A stretch of DNA of 64,000 nt from Bodonicaedibacter sp963693005 (GCA_963693005.1 OY843726.1:682001-746000), one strand, 5' to 3'. Shown: positions 26,728 to 36,511, numbered from the stretch's first letter. The notes: generated by a model not told the origin, from the letters alone. Numbers and translations are program-made.

Positions 26728-27066
26728 TTTTTTATAATTTGCAATTACTATACAATAAAAAGGTTAGGCTATACAGAGGGTATCTGTATCATGTTTTGTT
26801 AGAAAGCGGTATCTAAAATCGGACGGTTGTTTGAATGTAGCAGCAGGGGACTTTAGCCTTAAATTATTTGGGCTGGGTGTGGCGTTTTAGTGAGAAAAAG
26901 GACTAAAGAAGCGAAATTTTCTTATGTAAGCTCTATAAATATTTTTAGGGCGTGTTATATTGAGAGCTGCATACATTAAGAAAGTGATGCTAAAAAAAAC
27001 TAACGGGTGTGGATCTTTTTATTGAAAAAGATTGAAAAGTCCTATAAAAAGGTAGAGATCACACTT
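26728..27066. other. intergenic region upstream of tRNA-Leu
   Basis: This 339-base region separates the divergent antiporter gene and tRNA-Leu. I see no open frame of note. TATAAA at 27043-27048 with TTGAAA 15 bases before it (27022-27027) could be a weak tRNA promoter. GGACTTTAG near 26848 and GGACTAAAG near 26900 are similar to each other, but I can give them no role. Confidence 0.4.
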
Positions 27067-27151
27067 GCGGGCGTGGTGAAATTGGTAGACACGCTAGATT
27101 TAGGTTCTAGTGGCGAAAGCTGTGGGGGTTCAAGTCCCTCCGCCCGCACCA
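27067..27151 (+). tRNA. tRNA-Leu (TAG)
   Basis: The 85-base gene has acceptor arm GCGGGCG (27067-27073) pairing with CGCCCGC (27141-27147), discriminator A, and encoded CCA (27149-27151). The anticodon loop TTTAGGT sits on a CTAGA/TCTAG stem, so the anticodon is TAG. A long variable arm (GGCGAAAGCTGTGGG region) and the GGTTCAAGTCC T arm fit a class II leucine tRNA. tig begins 58 bases downstream. Confidence 0.96.
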
Positions 27152-27209
27152 TCAAGCAAGATTGTAATCTGTCGCGTCAAAATATATTGAAAAAAAGCAG
27201 GTAGAAACT

Positions 27210-28592
27210 ATGAAGTTGAGTACAGTAAAGTCAGAAGGTTTAAGTAAAGAATATAAGGTGGTAATTCCATCAGCCGAGATCAAGCCGGTATATGAATCCC
27301 GACTTGCTGCATACGCAAAAGGGTTTTCTATGCCAGGATTTCGTAAAGGAAAGGTTCCTGCGCAGCATGTAAAAGCACGTTACGGATCCAGGGCATTTCA
27401 AGAGGCGGCCGAATCTTTAATTCAAAAAAGCCAACAAGAGGCGCTTGAAAAAGAAGGTGTGAAGGTGCTGGGGACGCCCAAGATTTCTGTCGAAAAGATG
27501 GAAAACGAAACTTCAGATTTAGAGTATAAGCTTTCAGTTGATTTGGTTCCGGAATTCCCTAAGCTTGATTTAAAGGCTTTTAGCGCGGAAAAGATGACCG
27601 TTGAGCTGTCTGATAAAGATGTTCAAGAGGCTATTGAAACACAGTTTAAAGAATTTCCAATGTATAAAAAAGCTGCGGCAAAGCAGAAGGCGGCTTTGGG
27701 TGGTGCGGTTCAAGCTGATATAGTATTTTCAGTGGCTGGAAAATTAGAAAAGCCAACGAAGGATAAGCGTATTGAATTGGTAGAAGCTCACAAAGAAGAT
27801 AAGGTTATTTCTGCCTTGGTAGGCGTTTCTGCAGGTGATGAAATGACTATTGAGTTAGACCCAATTGAAGAAAAAGGGAAGAAAAAGGCAGTAGAATGTA
27901 AAGTGAGTGTTTTAGCGGTGTTAGAGCGCTCTGAAACAAAATTTGATGATACTCTTGCAAAAGAGGTGGGTTTTGAGTCGTTTGATGCGATGAAGGAGCA
28001 TACCAATACAAATATGCTGCGTTCGGCGGAATCCAAGGCGCGAGCATGCCTGAAGCGGGCATTGTTAGATTTTGTAGATCTTCAGTCAAAATTTGAGGTG
28101 CCTTTTTCAATGGTTGAGGCTGAATTGGAGACTATTTTGCGTCAGGTAAAGTCTGAAATGACTGAGACTGAGAAGAAAGAGAACCCAGACAGTGCCCTAA
28201 AAGAGGAATACTTAGATATTGCAAATCGTCGAGTGCGCTTGGGGTTGTTGTTGTCAGATTTGGGTGCGGCAAAGAAAATTACAGTTTCCAACGAAGAGAT
28301 AAGCCAAGAGATTTATCGTGTGGCGGCTCAATCGGGGGCAGATGTTCAAAAAATTGTTGAGTATATTAAAAATAACCCAGCGGCGTTGAATAGTATTCAA
28401 GCACCTATTTTTGAAGAAAAAGTTGTGGACAGTTTGATTGCTGAGATGAAGTTGCCTGAAAAAAAGGTAAGCATGAAAGACTTGGATGCGCATTATGATT
28501 TAGTATTGTCTGCGGACATGCCGGAGTCTGCCTCAGATAAGAAATCTGTCGCTAAACCAAAGACCGCAACAAATAAAAAAGAAAAAGCATAA
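27210..28592 (+). CDS. tig: trigger factor
   Basis: Trigger factor is the ribosome-bound chaperone and prolyl isomerase that meets nascent chains at the exit tunnel. The 460-residue product has the ribosome-binding signature GFRKGKVP near residue 44, a central PPIase-like domain, and a long helical C-terminal domain with a lysine-rich end (AKPKTATNKKEKA). GCAGGTAG lies before the ATG. The downstream order clpP-clpX-lon is the classic protein quality-control cluster; clpP starts about 30 bases later. Confidence 0.96.
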   Translation: MKLSTVKSEGLSKEYKVVIPSAEIKPVYESRLAAYAKGFSMPGFRKGKVPAQHVKARYGSRAFQEAAESLIQKSQQEALEKEGVKVLGTPKISVEKMENETSDLEYKLSVDLVPEFPKLDLKAFSAEKMTVELSDKDVQEAIETQFKEFPMYKKAAAKQKAALGGAVQADIVFSVAGKLEKPTKDKRIELVEAHKEDKVISALVGVSAGDEMTIELDPIEEKGKKKAVECKVSVLAVLERSETKFDDTLAKEVGFESFDAMKEHTNTNMLRSAESKARACLKRALLDFVDLQSKFEVPFSMVEAELETILRQVKSEMTETEKKENPDSALKEEYLDIANRRVRLGLLLSDLGAAKKITVSNEEISQEIYRVAAQSGADVQKIVEYIKNNPAALNSIQAPIFEEKVVDSLIAEMKLPEKKVSMKDLDAHYDLVLSADMPESASDKKSVAKPKTATNKKEKA

Positions 28593-28622
28593 CCTAATAA
28601 AACTCAAACAAAGGTGTTTTTT

Positions 28623-29234
28623 ATGAGTGATTCAATACGCAGCCAATTAGTGCCCATGGTGATAGAGCAAACATCGCGTGGTGAGCGTTCGTTCGATATT
28701 TATTCTCGTTTGTTAAAGGAGCGCATTGTTTTCTGTGTGGGCGAGGTTGAGGATCACATGGCAAACCTAATTAGTGCGCAGTTGTTGTTTTTGGAGTCAG
28801 AAAATCCAAAGAAGGATATATACCTTTACATTAACTCGCCGGGCGGAGTTGTGACGGCTGGTTTAGGAATTCTGGATACAATGCGTTATATTCGCCCGGA
28901 TGTTGCTACTGTGTGTATGGGGCAAGCGTGTTCTATGGGGTCTCTTTTGTTAACCGCCGGAACCAAAGGTAAGCGCTATGCGCTGCCAAATGCGCGTATT
29001 ATGATTCATCAGCCGCATGGTGGTGCTCGGGGGCAGGCAACGGATATTCAAATTCAAGCAGAAGAGATTTTGCGCACACGTAAAACGTTGAATGAGATCT
29101 ATGTAGAAACTACTGGTCAAAAGATTGATGTGATAGAGCGTGCGGTAGAGCGAGACAACTTTATGAGTGCTGAGCAAGCTAAAAACTTTGGTTTGATAGA
29201 TGATGTGATCCAGCATCGCCCTCAGTCAGGATAG
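28623..29234 (+). CDS. clpP: ATP-dependent Clp protease proteolytic subunit
   Basis: ClpP forms the tetradecameric proteolytic chamber that works with ClpX. The 203-residue product has the catalytic serine S104 (GQACSMGSLLL) and histidine H129 (RIMIHQPHGG) and the conserved YINSPGG oxyanion-strand region; the third residue is the aspartate in the ERDNFMSAEQA segment. ATG 28623 follows an AAAGG site; an in-frame GTG at 28614 would add three residues. clpX follows after 87 bases. Confidence 0.97.
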   Translation: MSDSIRSQLVPMVIEQTSRGERSFDIYSRLLKERIVFCVGEVEDHMANLISAQLLFLESENPKKDIYLYINSPGGVVTAGLGILDTMRYIRPDVATVCMGQACSMGSLLLTAGTKGKRYALPNARIMIHQPHGGARGQATDIQIQAEEILRTRKTLNEIYVETTGQKIDVIERAVERDNFMSAEQAKNFGLIDDVIQHRPQSG

Positions 29235-29321
29235 AGTTTTTTTTGAAATTAACTTTTTGTTTGAGAAAATCAACGATTCTATGTTTATTAATAACATAAG
29301 ATTTGTTTACCTAGGAATAGT

Positions 29322-30587
29322 ATGACCAAAACAAAGCAGCCCGAGGCTAAAGGCGACCTTAATTGCTCTTTTTGCAGTAAAAATCAAAAAGAAGTAAAAA
29401 AGCTTATTGCGGGACCTAGTGTGTTTATTTGTGATGAGTGTGTTGATCTGTGTATGAACATTGTTCGTGAAGAGTTGTCTGCGAGCGCGTTCACTAAGAA
29501 AAATACAGACTTAACCCCGTCAGAGATTAAAAAAGTTTTGGATGAGTATGTTATAGGGCAAGAGCGCGCAAAGCGAATTATGTCTGTTGCGGTGTACAAC
29601 CACTATAAGCGTGTTGCTCAGGTTGAAAAAGGAAAGCATGCCGATATTGAGTTGGCAAAATCAAACATTTTGTTGATTGGCCCTACAGGCTCTGGGAAGA
29701 CGTTGTTGGCCCAAACTTTGGCGCGTATTTTAGATGTGCCGTTTACAATGGCCGATGCTACCACCTTAACTGAGGCTGGGTATGTGGGTGAAGATGTTGA
29801 AAATATTATTGTTAAGTTGTTGCAAGCGGCTGACTATGATGTTGCGCGCGCGCAGCGAGGAATTGTTTATATTGATGAAATTGATAAGGTTAGCCGAAAA
29901 TCAGAGAATCCATCGATTACACGTGATGTTTCCGGTGAGGGTGTTCAGCAAGCTTTACTAAAGATTATTGAGGGTACTGTTGCTTCGGTTCCTCCACAAG
30001 GTGGTAGAAAACATCCACAGCAAGAGTTCTTGCAAATTGACACTTCAAATATTTTGTTTATTTGCGGTGGAGCATTTGAAGGCTTGGATAAAATTATTAA
30101 AGGTCGTGGTTCAGAATCTTCTATGGGTTTTGGTGCAGAAGTGAAGTCACCCGAAGAGGTGAATATTGGCGAGCTGTTTTCAAAGTTAGAACCCGAAGAT
30201 TTAATTAAGTTTGGTCTTATTCCTGAGTTTATCGGAAGGTTGCCCGTGATTGCAACTTTGGGTGATTTGGATGAGGAAGCTTTGGTGAAGATTTTAACAG
30301 AGCCTAAGAATGCAATTTCTAAACAGTATCAAGCGTTGTTTGATATGGAGGACACTTTGTTAACGTTTGAAGAAGGGGCGTTACATGCAGTTGCCAAGAA
30401 AGCCCTGGATCGAAAAACTGGAGCGCGTGGATTGCGATCAATTTTAGAGGAGGCTCTATTGGAGACGATGTACGCAATGCCTGACTATAAGGACGTAAAT
30501 GAGGTTGTCATTAACAGAGAAGTAATTGAGGGAAGTGCCCAACCTTATCTGGTTTCTGAAAAAACTAAGGACAAGAAAAACGGTTAA
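29322..30587 (+). CDS. clpX: ATP-dependent Clp protease ATP-binding subunit ClpX
   Basis: ClpX unfolds substrates, including SsrA-tagged ones, and feeds them to ClpP. The 421-residue product has the N-terminal C4 zinc finger (CSFCSKN and FICDECVDLC), Walker A GPTGSGKT, Walker B VYIDEIDK, the IGF-type loop that docks ClpP near FGAEV, and sensor-2 GARGLR. The stretch just before the ATG is AT-rich with CTAGGAATAG as the ribosome site. lon begins 22 bases later, so clpX and lon are probably cotranscribed. Confidence 0.97.
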   Translation: MTKTKQPEAKGDLNCSFCSKNQKEVKKLIAGPSVFICDECVDLCMNIVREELSASAFTKKNTDLTPSEIKKVLDEYVIGQERAKRIMSVAVYNHYKRVAQVEKGKHADIELAKSNILLIGPTGSGKTLLAQTLARILDVPFTMADATTLTEAGYVGEDVENIIVKLLQAADYDVARAQRGIVYIDEIDKVSRKSENPSITRDVSGEGVQQALLKIIEGTVASVPPQGGRKHPQQEFLQIDTSNILFICGGAFEGLDKIIKGRGSESSMGFGAEVKSPEEVNIGELFSKLEPEDLIKFGLIPEFIGRLPVIATLGDLDEEALVKILTEPKNAISKQYQALFDMEDTLLTFEEGALHAVAKKALDRKTGARGLRSILEEALLETMYAMPDYKDVNEVVINREVIEGSAQPYLVSEKTKDKKNG

Positions 30588-30609
30588 CTGTTGACGTAAG
30601 GAGAGCGTG

Positions 30610-32982
30610 ATGAGTCAAAAAATTGCTCAATTACCATTGTTACCATTGCGAGATGTAGTGATTTTTCCTAAGATGATTATTCCTTTGTTTGTGGGGCGGG
30701 ATCACTCTATTAAAGCAATTGATAGGGCGATGGCTGAAAAGCAGCAACTCATTTTGGTATCTCAAAAAAATGCAGATCTAAAACTTCCAAAGCTTGCTGA
30801 CGTCTATGGCATTGGTGTTTTGGCTAATGTTTTGCAGATGCTAAAATTGCCAGATGGAACAATAAAAGTTTTAGTGGAGGCGACTGAAAGGTTTCAAGTT
30901 TCTAATATGGAAATTGGAGACCGAGGTTATGCAGGTGATGGGGTGCCGTTATTGGCAGTGTCAGAGCCAACAACTGAGACAGAGGCCTTGGTTCGTTCGG
31001 TTCGCAACTCATTCGAAAAATATGCGCAGTTTAATGATAGGGTTACAGCGGATAGCTTGAGCGCGTTAGATGAAATAGAAGACGCATCTCAATTGGCAGA
31101 TACGGTGGCCACATACCTAGAGATAAAACTTTCTGAGAAGCAGGATATTTTAGAAGCGTTAGATACGCAAGTGCGCTTGGAACATATTTTAAAGATTTTA
31201 GAGGCAGAGGTTAGTCTGTCTAAAGTGGAAGATAAAATTCGCATCCGCGTTAAGGGGCAAATGGAGACAAACCAACGCGAGTATTACTTGAATGAGCAAC
31301 TAAAGGCCATTCATAAAGAGTTGGGTGAGGAAGATGAAGAAGATGAATTTACTCAATTAGCTAAGAAAATTAAAGCAGTAAAGCTTTCAAAAGAAGCCAA
31401 GAAAAAAGCTGAGCATGAGCTGAAGAAGCTAAAATCAATGAGTCCAATGTCTTCAGAGGCATCAGTAATTCGGAACTATTTAGATTGGTTGTTGGCGCTG
31501 CCCTGGGGAAAGCCAAAGCGATTTAAAATTGATCTTGCAAAAGCGCATGCAACTTTAGACGAAGATCACGAAGCTCTGGATAAGGTTAAGGAGCGTATTT
31601 TAGAACATTTAGCGGTGCAGGCCAGATTAAAAAGTCCTAAGGGACAAATACTGTGTTTGGTAGGGCCTCCTGGAGTGGGAAAAACATCACTTGCAAGCTC
31701 AGTGGCTAAGGCAACCGGACGTGATTTCGTGCGGGCTGCATTGGGTGGAGTAAGGGATGAGGCCGAAATACGAGGGCACCGACGAACATATATTGGGGCG
31801 CTACCTGGTCGTGTGATTCAAAGTTTAAAAAAAGTAAATTCTTCAAACCCGGTATTTTTGCTGGATGAAATTGACAAGTTGGGAGCAGACTGGAAAGGTG
31901 ACCCTACTTCTGCATTATTGGAAGTATTAGATCCAGAGCAGAATCATACGTTTAATGATCATTATTTAGAGGTTGATTTCGATCTTTCTAAGGTTATGTT
32001 CATTGCTACGGCGAACACGTTAAATATGCCTCAGCCTTTGATTGATAGAATGGAAGTGATTCGGCTTTCTGGGTATACGGAAGCAGAAAAAATGGATATT
32101 GCTAAAAAACATTTGATTCGTAGAGCGCTTAAAGATAATGGTTTGAAAAAGGGTGAGCTTACCATTCAAGATGATACATTGGTCGATCTGCTTCGCTATT
32201 ATACGCGTGAAGCGGGGGTTCGAAACCTACAGCGTGATTTGAACAAAGTTGCGCGTAAGTCAGTGCGTAAAATCATGGAAGGTCGTGAAAAAAAGGTTGT
32301 TGTGACGCCAGAAAATTTGAAAGATTTTCTGGGTGTGCATAAATACAAATATGGAGCGCTAGAGTCTGAAGATCAGGTCGGAGTGACAACGGGCTTGGCC
32401 TGGACAGAGGTTGGCGGCGAGATTTTGCAAATTGAGGCAGTTGTTACTGCCGGCAAGGGCAAAGTTATTATGACGGGTAAGTTGGGTGATGTTATGCAGG
32501 AATCAGTGCAGGCGGCCCATAGTTTTATTAAGTCAAAAGCTGCAGATTATGGTATTGAGTTGTCGCGTTTTGAAAATAGCGATATTCATGTGCATGTTCC
32601 CGAGGGGGCCACTCCAAAAGATGGTCCTTCAGCAGGTATTACAATGTGTGTTTCTATAGTTTCTGCATTAACAGGCATTCCCGTTCGTAAAGATATTGCA
32701 ATGACAGGTGAAGTAACGCTGCGCGGGCGAGTGTTGCCAATTGGTGGGCTGAAAGAGAAGTTATTAGCAGCATTGCGAGTGGGCATAAAAACTGTTCTAA
32801 TTTCAGAAGATAACGTTAAAGATCTTGAAGAAGTCCCTGAAAGTGTGAAGCGAGAAATAGAAATAGTTGCGGTTTCTTCTGTAGAGGAGGTTATACGGCT
32901 TGCTTTAACTAAGTCGCCGATTACAGTATCGGACACGCCTGCCACAACCACAGTGCAAACTGGTACGGAGGTAAGGCATTAA
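30610..32982 (+). CDS. lon: ATP-dependent Lon protease
   Basis: Lon degrades misfolded and some regulatory proteins in the cytosol. The 790-residue product has the LonN substrate domain (LPLLPLRDVVIFPKMIIPLFV), the AAA+ module with Walker A GPPGVGKTS and Walker B FLLDEIDK, and the C-terminal protease domain with the Ser-Lys dyad (catalytic serine in KDGPSAGIT, lysine in GGLKEKLLAA). ATG 30610 follows AAGGAGA with a five-base gap; a GTG three bases earlier is an alternative. A TraT-like lipoprotein gene starts two bases after the stop. Confidence 0.97.
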   Translation: MSQKIAQLPLLPLRDVVIFPKMIIPLFVGRDHSIKAIDRAMAEKQQLILVSQKNADLKLPKLADVYGIGVLANVLQMLKLPDGTIKVLVEATERFQVSNMEIGDRGYAGDGVPLLAVSEPTTETEALVRSVRNSFEKYAQFNDRVTADSLSALDEIEDASQLADTVATYLEIKLSEKQDILEALDTQVRLEHILKILEAEVSLSKVEDKIRIRVKGQMETNQREYYLNEQLKAIHKELGEEDEEDEFTQLAKKIKAVKLSKEAKKKAEHELKKLKSMSPMSSEASVIRNYLDWLLALPWGKPKRFKIDLAKAHATLDEDHEALDKVKERILEHLAVQARLKSPKGQILCLVGPPGVGKTSLASSVAKATGRDFVRAALGGVRDEAEIRGHRRTYIGALPGRVIQSLKKVNSSNPVFLLDEIDKLGADWKGDPTSALLEVLDPEQNHTFNDHYLEVDFDLSKVMFIATANTLNMPQPLIDRMEVIRLSGYTEAEKMDIAKKHLIRRALKDNGLKKGELTIQDDTLVDLLRYYTREAGVRNLQRDLNKVARKSVRKIMEGREKKVVVTPENLKDFLGVHKYKYGALESEDQVGVTTGLAWTEVGGEILQIEAVVTAGKGKVIMTGKLGDVMQESVQAAHSFIKSKAADYGIELSRFENSDIHVHVPEGATPKDGPSAGITMCVSIVSALTGIPVRKDIAMTGEVTLRGRVLPIGGLKEKLLAALRVGIKTVLISEDNVKDLEEVPESVKREIEIVAVSSVEEVIRLALTKSPITVSDTPATTTVQTGTEVRH

Positions 32983-32984
32983 AA

Positions 32985-33692
32985 ATGGAGTTTAAGTTGA
33001 TAAAGTTTATTCAGCGTTTTGGTTTCGCGTGTTTTGTCCCTTTTATCTTATCGGGGTGTGGAGAGGTTCAAGTATATGATGTGGATACAAAGTTTTCACA
33101 AATTATACAAGTAGAGCCGGTATCTGAGCTGCAAAAAACAGTATTTATTCGTGTGAAAGACGTGACAGGGTATGCCTCAGAAGTAGCTTCGTCAGTGGAG
33201 GCAAAAATAAAGGCATTGGGCTATCGCATAGTTACTGATCCAGCAGATGCAACGTTTAAGTTGTTGATTACGGTTGTAAAGTTTGGTGCAGGCAGTGCAC
33301 AAGACCAGATTACGTTTATGCAGGCGGTTGATCCAAAAGCCGCAGCTGAATTGGCAGCAGAGCAAGTTAAAGTTCGACACGTTCAGCGCTCCACTAATGT
33401 TTATGAGAAAAAGAACCCAGGGCTTTTTAGTTCAAACTTTGGTGAGCGTAAGAGTGACGTGTATGGTGATGATGTTACTTATGAAAAAACTTCAATTCGT
33501 ACATTCGCAGATCGTGTGGGTATAATTGATATTGATGTGTTGGCTAATAGCGGGCGCGACTTAAAATCTCGAGTGATGGTTGGTGTTAATATGCGGGGTG
33601 GTTTGTTTGTTGCTCCAACGGAAAGCGTGAATCAATGGGGTTGGACGCGTTTAATTGAACGCTTATCTTTGGCAATATCTGGCGCTTTTTAA
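32985..33692 (+). CDS. TraT-like outer-membrane lipoprotein
   Basis: The 235-residue product has a lipoprotein signal (FGFACFVPFILSGCGEV; lipobox ILSGC). The next 100 residues follow the TraT pattern: FSQIIQVEPVSELQKTVFIR, then VKDVTG, SSVEAKIKALGYRIVTDPAD. TraT proteins are plasmid or chromosomal surface lipoproteins linked to surface exclusion and serum resistance. The glycine-rich hydrophobic middle segment of classic TraT is missing here, so the match covers the N-terminal part and a general C-terminal pattern. The ribosome site GGAGGTAAGG lies inside the end of lon, and the gap is two bases, so it is coupled to lon. No conjugation genes are near. Confidence 0.7.
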   Translation: MEFKLIKFIQRFGFACFVPFILSGCGEVQVYDVDTKFSQIIQVEPVSELQKTVFIRVKDVTGYASEVASSVEAKIKALGYRIVTDPADATFKLLITVVKFGAGSAQDQITFMQAVDPKAAAELAAEQVKVRHVQRSTNVYEKKNPGLFSSNFGERKSDVYGDDVTYEKTSIRTFADRVGIIDIDVLANSGRDLKSRVMVGVNMRGGLFVAPTESVNQWGWTRLIERLSLAISGAF

Positions 33693-33699
33693 AAAAAAA

Positions 33700-33727
33700 T
33701 TGACTTTTGTTTTAAAGTCTTTATATT
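33700..33727 (+). promoter_or_regulatory. sigma-70-type promoter for the 919-residue exported protein
   Basis: TTGACT (33700-33705), 16 bases, and TATATT (33722-33727) lie 25 bases before the ATG at 33752. The predicted start near 33734 leaves a leader of about 18 bases that contains the AGGAGA ribosome site. The promoter just follows the TraT-like gene stop. Confidence 0.5.
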
Positions 33728-33751
33728 TGTTGGACATAGTAGGAGATAAAA

Positions 33752-36511
33752 ATGAAATCAAGGATAATTCTGTTAACTGCATTGCTATCAACAGTTAGTG
33801 GTCGAGCAGTTTCTGAGTATGCTGTTTTTGAAAGTTCCGCAATAGAAGACTCCATACCTACGGCTGAAAAAATATTGACCCCTATGGTTGCTAAATTGAG
33901 CGATCGACGCAAAAAAATTCATTCTGGGTCTGAAAAAGCACTAAAGCTAGATGCTCGAATAGCTAAAATTCAAGCGCAATTATCTCCTGAAGATGCCAAG
34001 GCCCATCAAGTCGCTGAGAATGCATTAAAAAGCTTAGCTAGGGCTGAGCTAAAAAGATTAGAGGCTGAATCACCTCAGTTTGGATCTAAAGAGTATTATA
34101 AAGTATCTATCGGTATAAAGCGCGCAAAGTTAGTTTTAAATCCGCAGGATGCTGTTGATAGCTTAACGTTACAAAGTGATATCGATCAATTATGGGCGCT
34201 GGAAGGTCAAGAGCGTAGAAAAACAATTAATGCGAAATTAGAAAAACAGAAGGAAGATTTGAAGAGTCGGCAGAGTTTATATACGTATAATTCCTATGAT
34301 TATCTAATCATCGCAGCACAGATTGACGAAATTAACGCCAAATTATACCCGTATAGCGCAGAAACATATCAAGAAAATGCGAGAAATTATCAAAATCAGG
34401 CAGAGCTGAAGAGACAACTGGAGGCTGACCGTCCAGAATTGGAGCAGCAGTTAAGTGCGTTGCAGACCCGTGTTACCTCTTTTACTTGGAACAGTGTAGA
34501 AGCTTATAATGCGCAGGCTGAAATTTATGAAATTGAGGCACGCCTAAACCCAGAGTACGATAGTTGGTATAAGAGCGAGGCTGAGCGGTATAGAGAGTTG
34601 GCGCTTAACGCTGACAAGCGTGAGGAAGAAGTGCGTCGTGATGTGAAAAAGGGTGAGTGGAATCATCAACAGGCGCAGCATGATACCAATAGTAGCGCGT
34701 GGTATGCCATTGAGGTGGAGCGGTTGCTGGCGTACGCTGAGTGGTATCCGGATGAAAAATTACGTTATGAAAGGGAGGCAAGCGAAGCTGAACTGAAAAA
34801 AGAAGAATTAAAGAGTGAAGAGATTGCCCAAGCGGAGGTGTTAGCTGAAGAAGCAAGGCGTAGAAATGAGTTGGCAAATGTTGGTGATTTTAGTGCAGAC
34901 TTAAAGCAAAAGCTTGAGAGGTTGAGTGGCTATGAACCGCCATTAGATACCCTTTTGGCTCTTTCTTGGGGTCAAACGCCAGATATGCCTGCTGTTGAAA
35001 AGGCAGTTGACAAAGTATTTTGGAAAAAGTTGGTAGGCCTAGCATCTTCCCAGAGGGATGAACAAGGTACCTATTTGGATGTATTTAAGTTTTTAAACAG
35101 CCCAGGCGATATGCCAGATTTATCTATTGGGCAGGAAAATATTACTGATGCTGGTTGGTATCAACTTTTAACTGATGTAAAAGCACTTTATAATCAGTTT
35201 GATGTAGGGGCGGTTGGCGCCGCTGGTGTTAGGCGCATTAATACATCAGAGGATGGTGAGCTTACTGTAGAAAGAGTAGTAAATGATTTTACCACTAAGT
35301 TAATGTACTTTGCAGGTCAAGAGGCCTTTTATCGAAATAGATTTAAGGTTGTTATGGATTATGTTGCATCACTTTCAAAAGATGATGCTGAGCAAAAGAG
35401 AGTGGCCACAGATATTTTAACTGTCATAGCTGAAAACTCTCAGAGGTGTCAAGACCGAGCTTTGTCGGGCTTGGATGAAGCTGAAGCATATGTAAGGTTA
35501 GGGTCGAACCCAACGAAAGAAGCCTTATTAAGTATTTTAGTTTTAAATTATAAGAAGGAAGTTTTGAATGCGGCAGGTGTTCTTCCTAACAGCTCTGAAA
35601 CTGTAGAGCAACACCTATTTATGATGACCCACTTTAATAAAGTCTTAGGCCTTGGTATTCAGCGAGGAACAACCATGGGGTTTTCTGGATGTGGAAATAT
35701 GCGCCGATTAGATGAATCATTAGCCGCATTTTTGGAAGCAGTTAGCCTTGATGGTGTTGTTGATTTTATTGAGCATAATCCCTTATGGGCGCCTGAACTA
35801 AAAGCTGAAAAAGATAGGATTAATGCAGAGGCTAATGCGTTAATGGACAAAGTGGATAAACTATTTGAGGATAATGCCGATTGGGACGACGCTGAGTTAA
35901 TGCGAGGTATGGATGACATATCCTCTAGTAAAGCATTTATAGACGTGTTGCAGGCAGTTAATGCTGCCGGCGAAGCTGCCAAAGTAAGTGTATTAGAGTC
36001 GATACGTGATAAGACAAAACCCCAAGACTTTGCTTCTGCAAAAACAATTTGGGAAGATGAGATTAGCATGGTTGATTTTCCGGTTAAGCAGGAAGAGCTA
36101 AACAAAGCTGCAGAAGCTGAATTTACACGTAAGGCGTTTTTAAAGGAGTATGGCGTGGAGAGCTCTCCCTATGCTGGGTTGACGAATGGTCAAATTGCTG
36201 AAATGAAGAGGGTTGTTCGTAGCTTTGAGAACTCGGCTGCAGAGATGACTGAAGAGGAAAGACGCCGTGCATTAACTGCGAAGATTGAAGAAAAGAATAT
36301 CGAGCTAGATACTCTGATGCGTGGTCTTCAGACTGCTGTGCTTCAAGCAAACCAAGATTTAGAGGCAGCAGTGGATAATAATGACCTGGATATTACGCTT
36401 TACTGGGATGCTGCAGAAGCTGCGCAAGCTGAATTGAGTAATGGTGCAGACCTGCAAAATTTGCGAAGGGAGATTGAGGAATTGCAACAAGAGCTTAATT
36501 CTCCGAATTAA
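33752..36511 (+). CDS. large exported repeat protein, candidate NEL-like E3 ubiquitin ligase effector
   Basis: The 919-residue product starts with a signal peptide (MKSRIILLTALLSTVSGRA). Residues about 45-370 hold roughly five degenerate helical repeats of about 60 residues, each with a Y-rich start, an A-Q-I-x-E-I-like helix, then A-x-L-x-P and a Y-x-x-E-A segment (AAQIDEINAKLYP; QAEIYEIEARLNP; EVERLLAYAEWYP). The C-terminal half is helical and has C566 in NSQRCQDRALSGLDEAEAY. A Cys-x-Asp-Arg in this setting is reminiscent of the NEL E3 ligase domain of IpaH/SspH proteins, but the resemblance is by eye only. It has its own promoter and AGGAGA ribosome site. A plain periplasmic coiled-coil protein is the alternative. 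Confidence 0.55.
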   Translation: MKSRIILLTALLSTVSGRAVSEYAVFESSAIEDSIPTAEKILTPMVAKLSDRRKKIHSGSEKALKLDARIAKIQAQLSPEDAKAHQVAENALKSLARAELKRLEAESPQFGSKEYYKVSIGIKRAKLVLNPQDAVDSLTLQSDIDQLWALEGQERRKTINAKLEKQKEDLKSRQSLYTYNSYDYLIIAAQIDEINAKLYPYSAETYQENARNYQNQAELKRQLEADRPELEQQLSALQTRVTSFTWNSVEAYNAQAEIYEIEARLNPEYDSWYKSEAERYRELALNADKREEEVRRDVKKGEWNHQQAQHDTNSSAWYAIEVERLLAYAEWYPDEKLRYEREASEAELKKEELKSEEIAQAEVLAEEARRRNELANVGDFSADLKQKLERLSGYEPPLDTLLALSWGQTPDMPAVEKAVDKVFWKKLVGLASSQRDEQGTYLDVFKFLNSPGDMPDLSIGQENITDAGWYQLLTDVKALYNQFDVGAVGAAGVRRINTSEDGELTVERVVNDFTTKLMYFAGQEAFYRNRFKVVMDYVASLSKDDAEQKRVATDILTVIAENSQRCQDRALSGLDEAEAYVRLGSNPTKEALLSILVLNYKKEVLNAAGVLPNSSETVEQHLFMMTHFNKVLGLGIQRGTTMGFSGCGNMRRLDESLAAFLEAVSLDGVVDFIEHNPLWAPELKAEKDRINAEANALMDKVDKLFEDNADWDDAELMRGMDDISSSKAFIDVLQAVNAAGEAAKVSVLESIRDKTKPQDFASAKTIWEDEISMVDFPVKQEELNKAAEAEFTRKAFLKEYGVESSPYAGLTNGQIAEMKRVVRSFENSAAEMTEEERRRALTAKIEEKNIELDTLMRGLQTAVLQANQDLEAAVDNNDLDITLYWDAAEAAQAELSNGADLQNLRREIEELQQELNSPN

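Noticed and set aside
35659..36105. 148-codon minus-strand frame inside the 919-residue gene
   Set aside because: Low-complexity Ser/Leu/Ala composition typical of antisense to a helical repeat protein.
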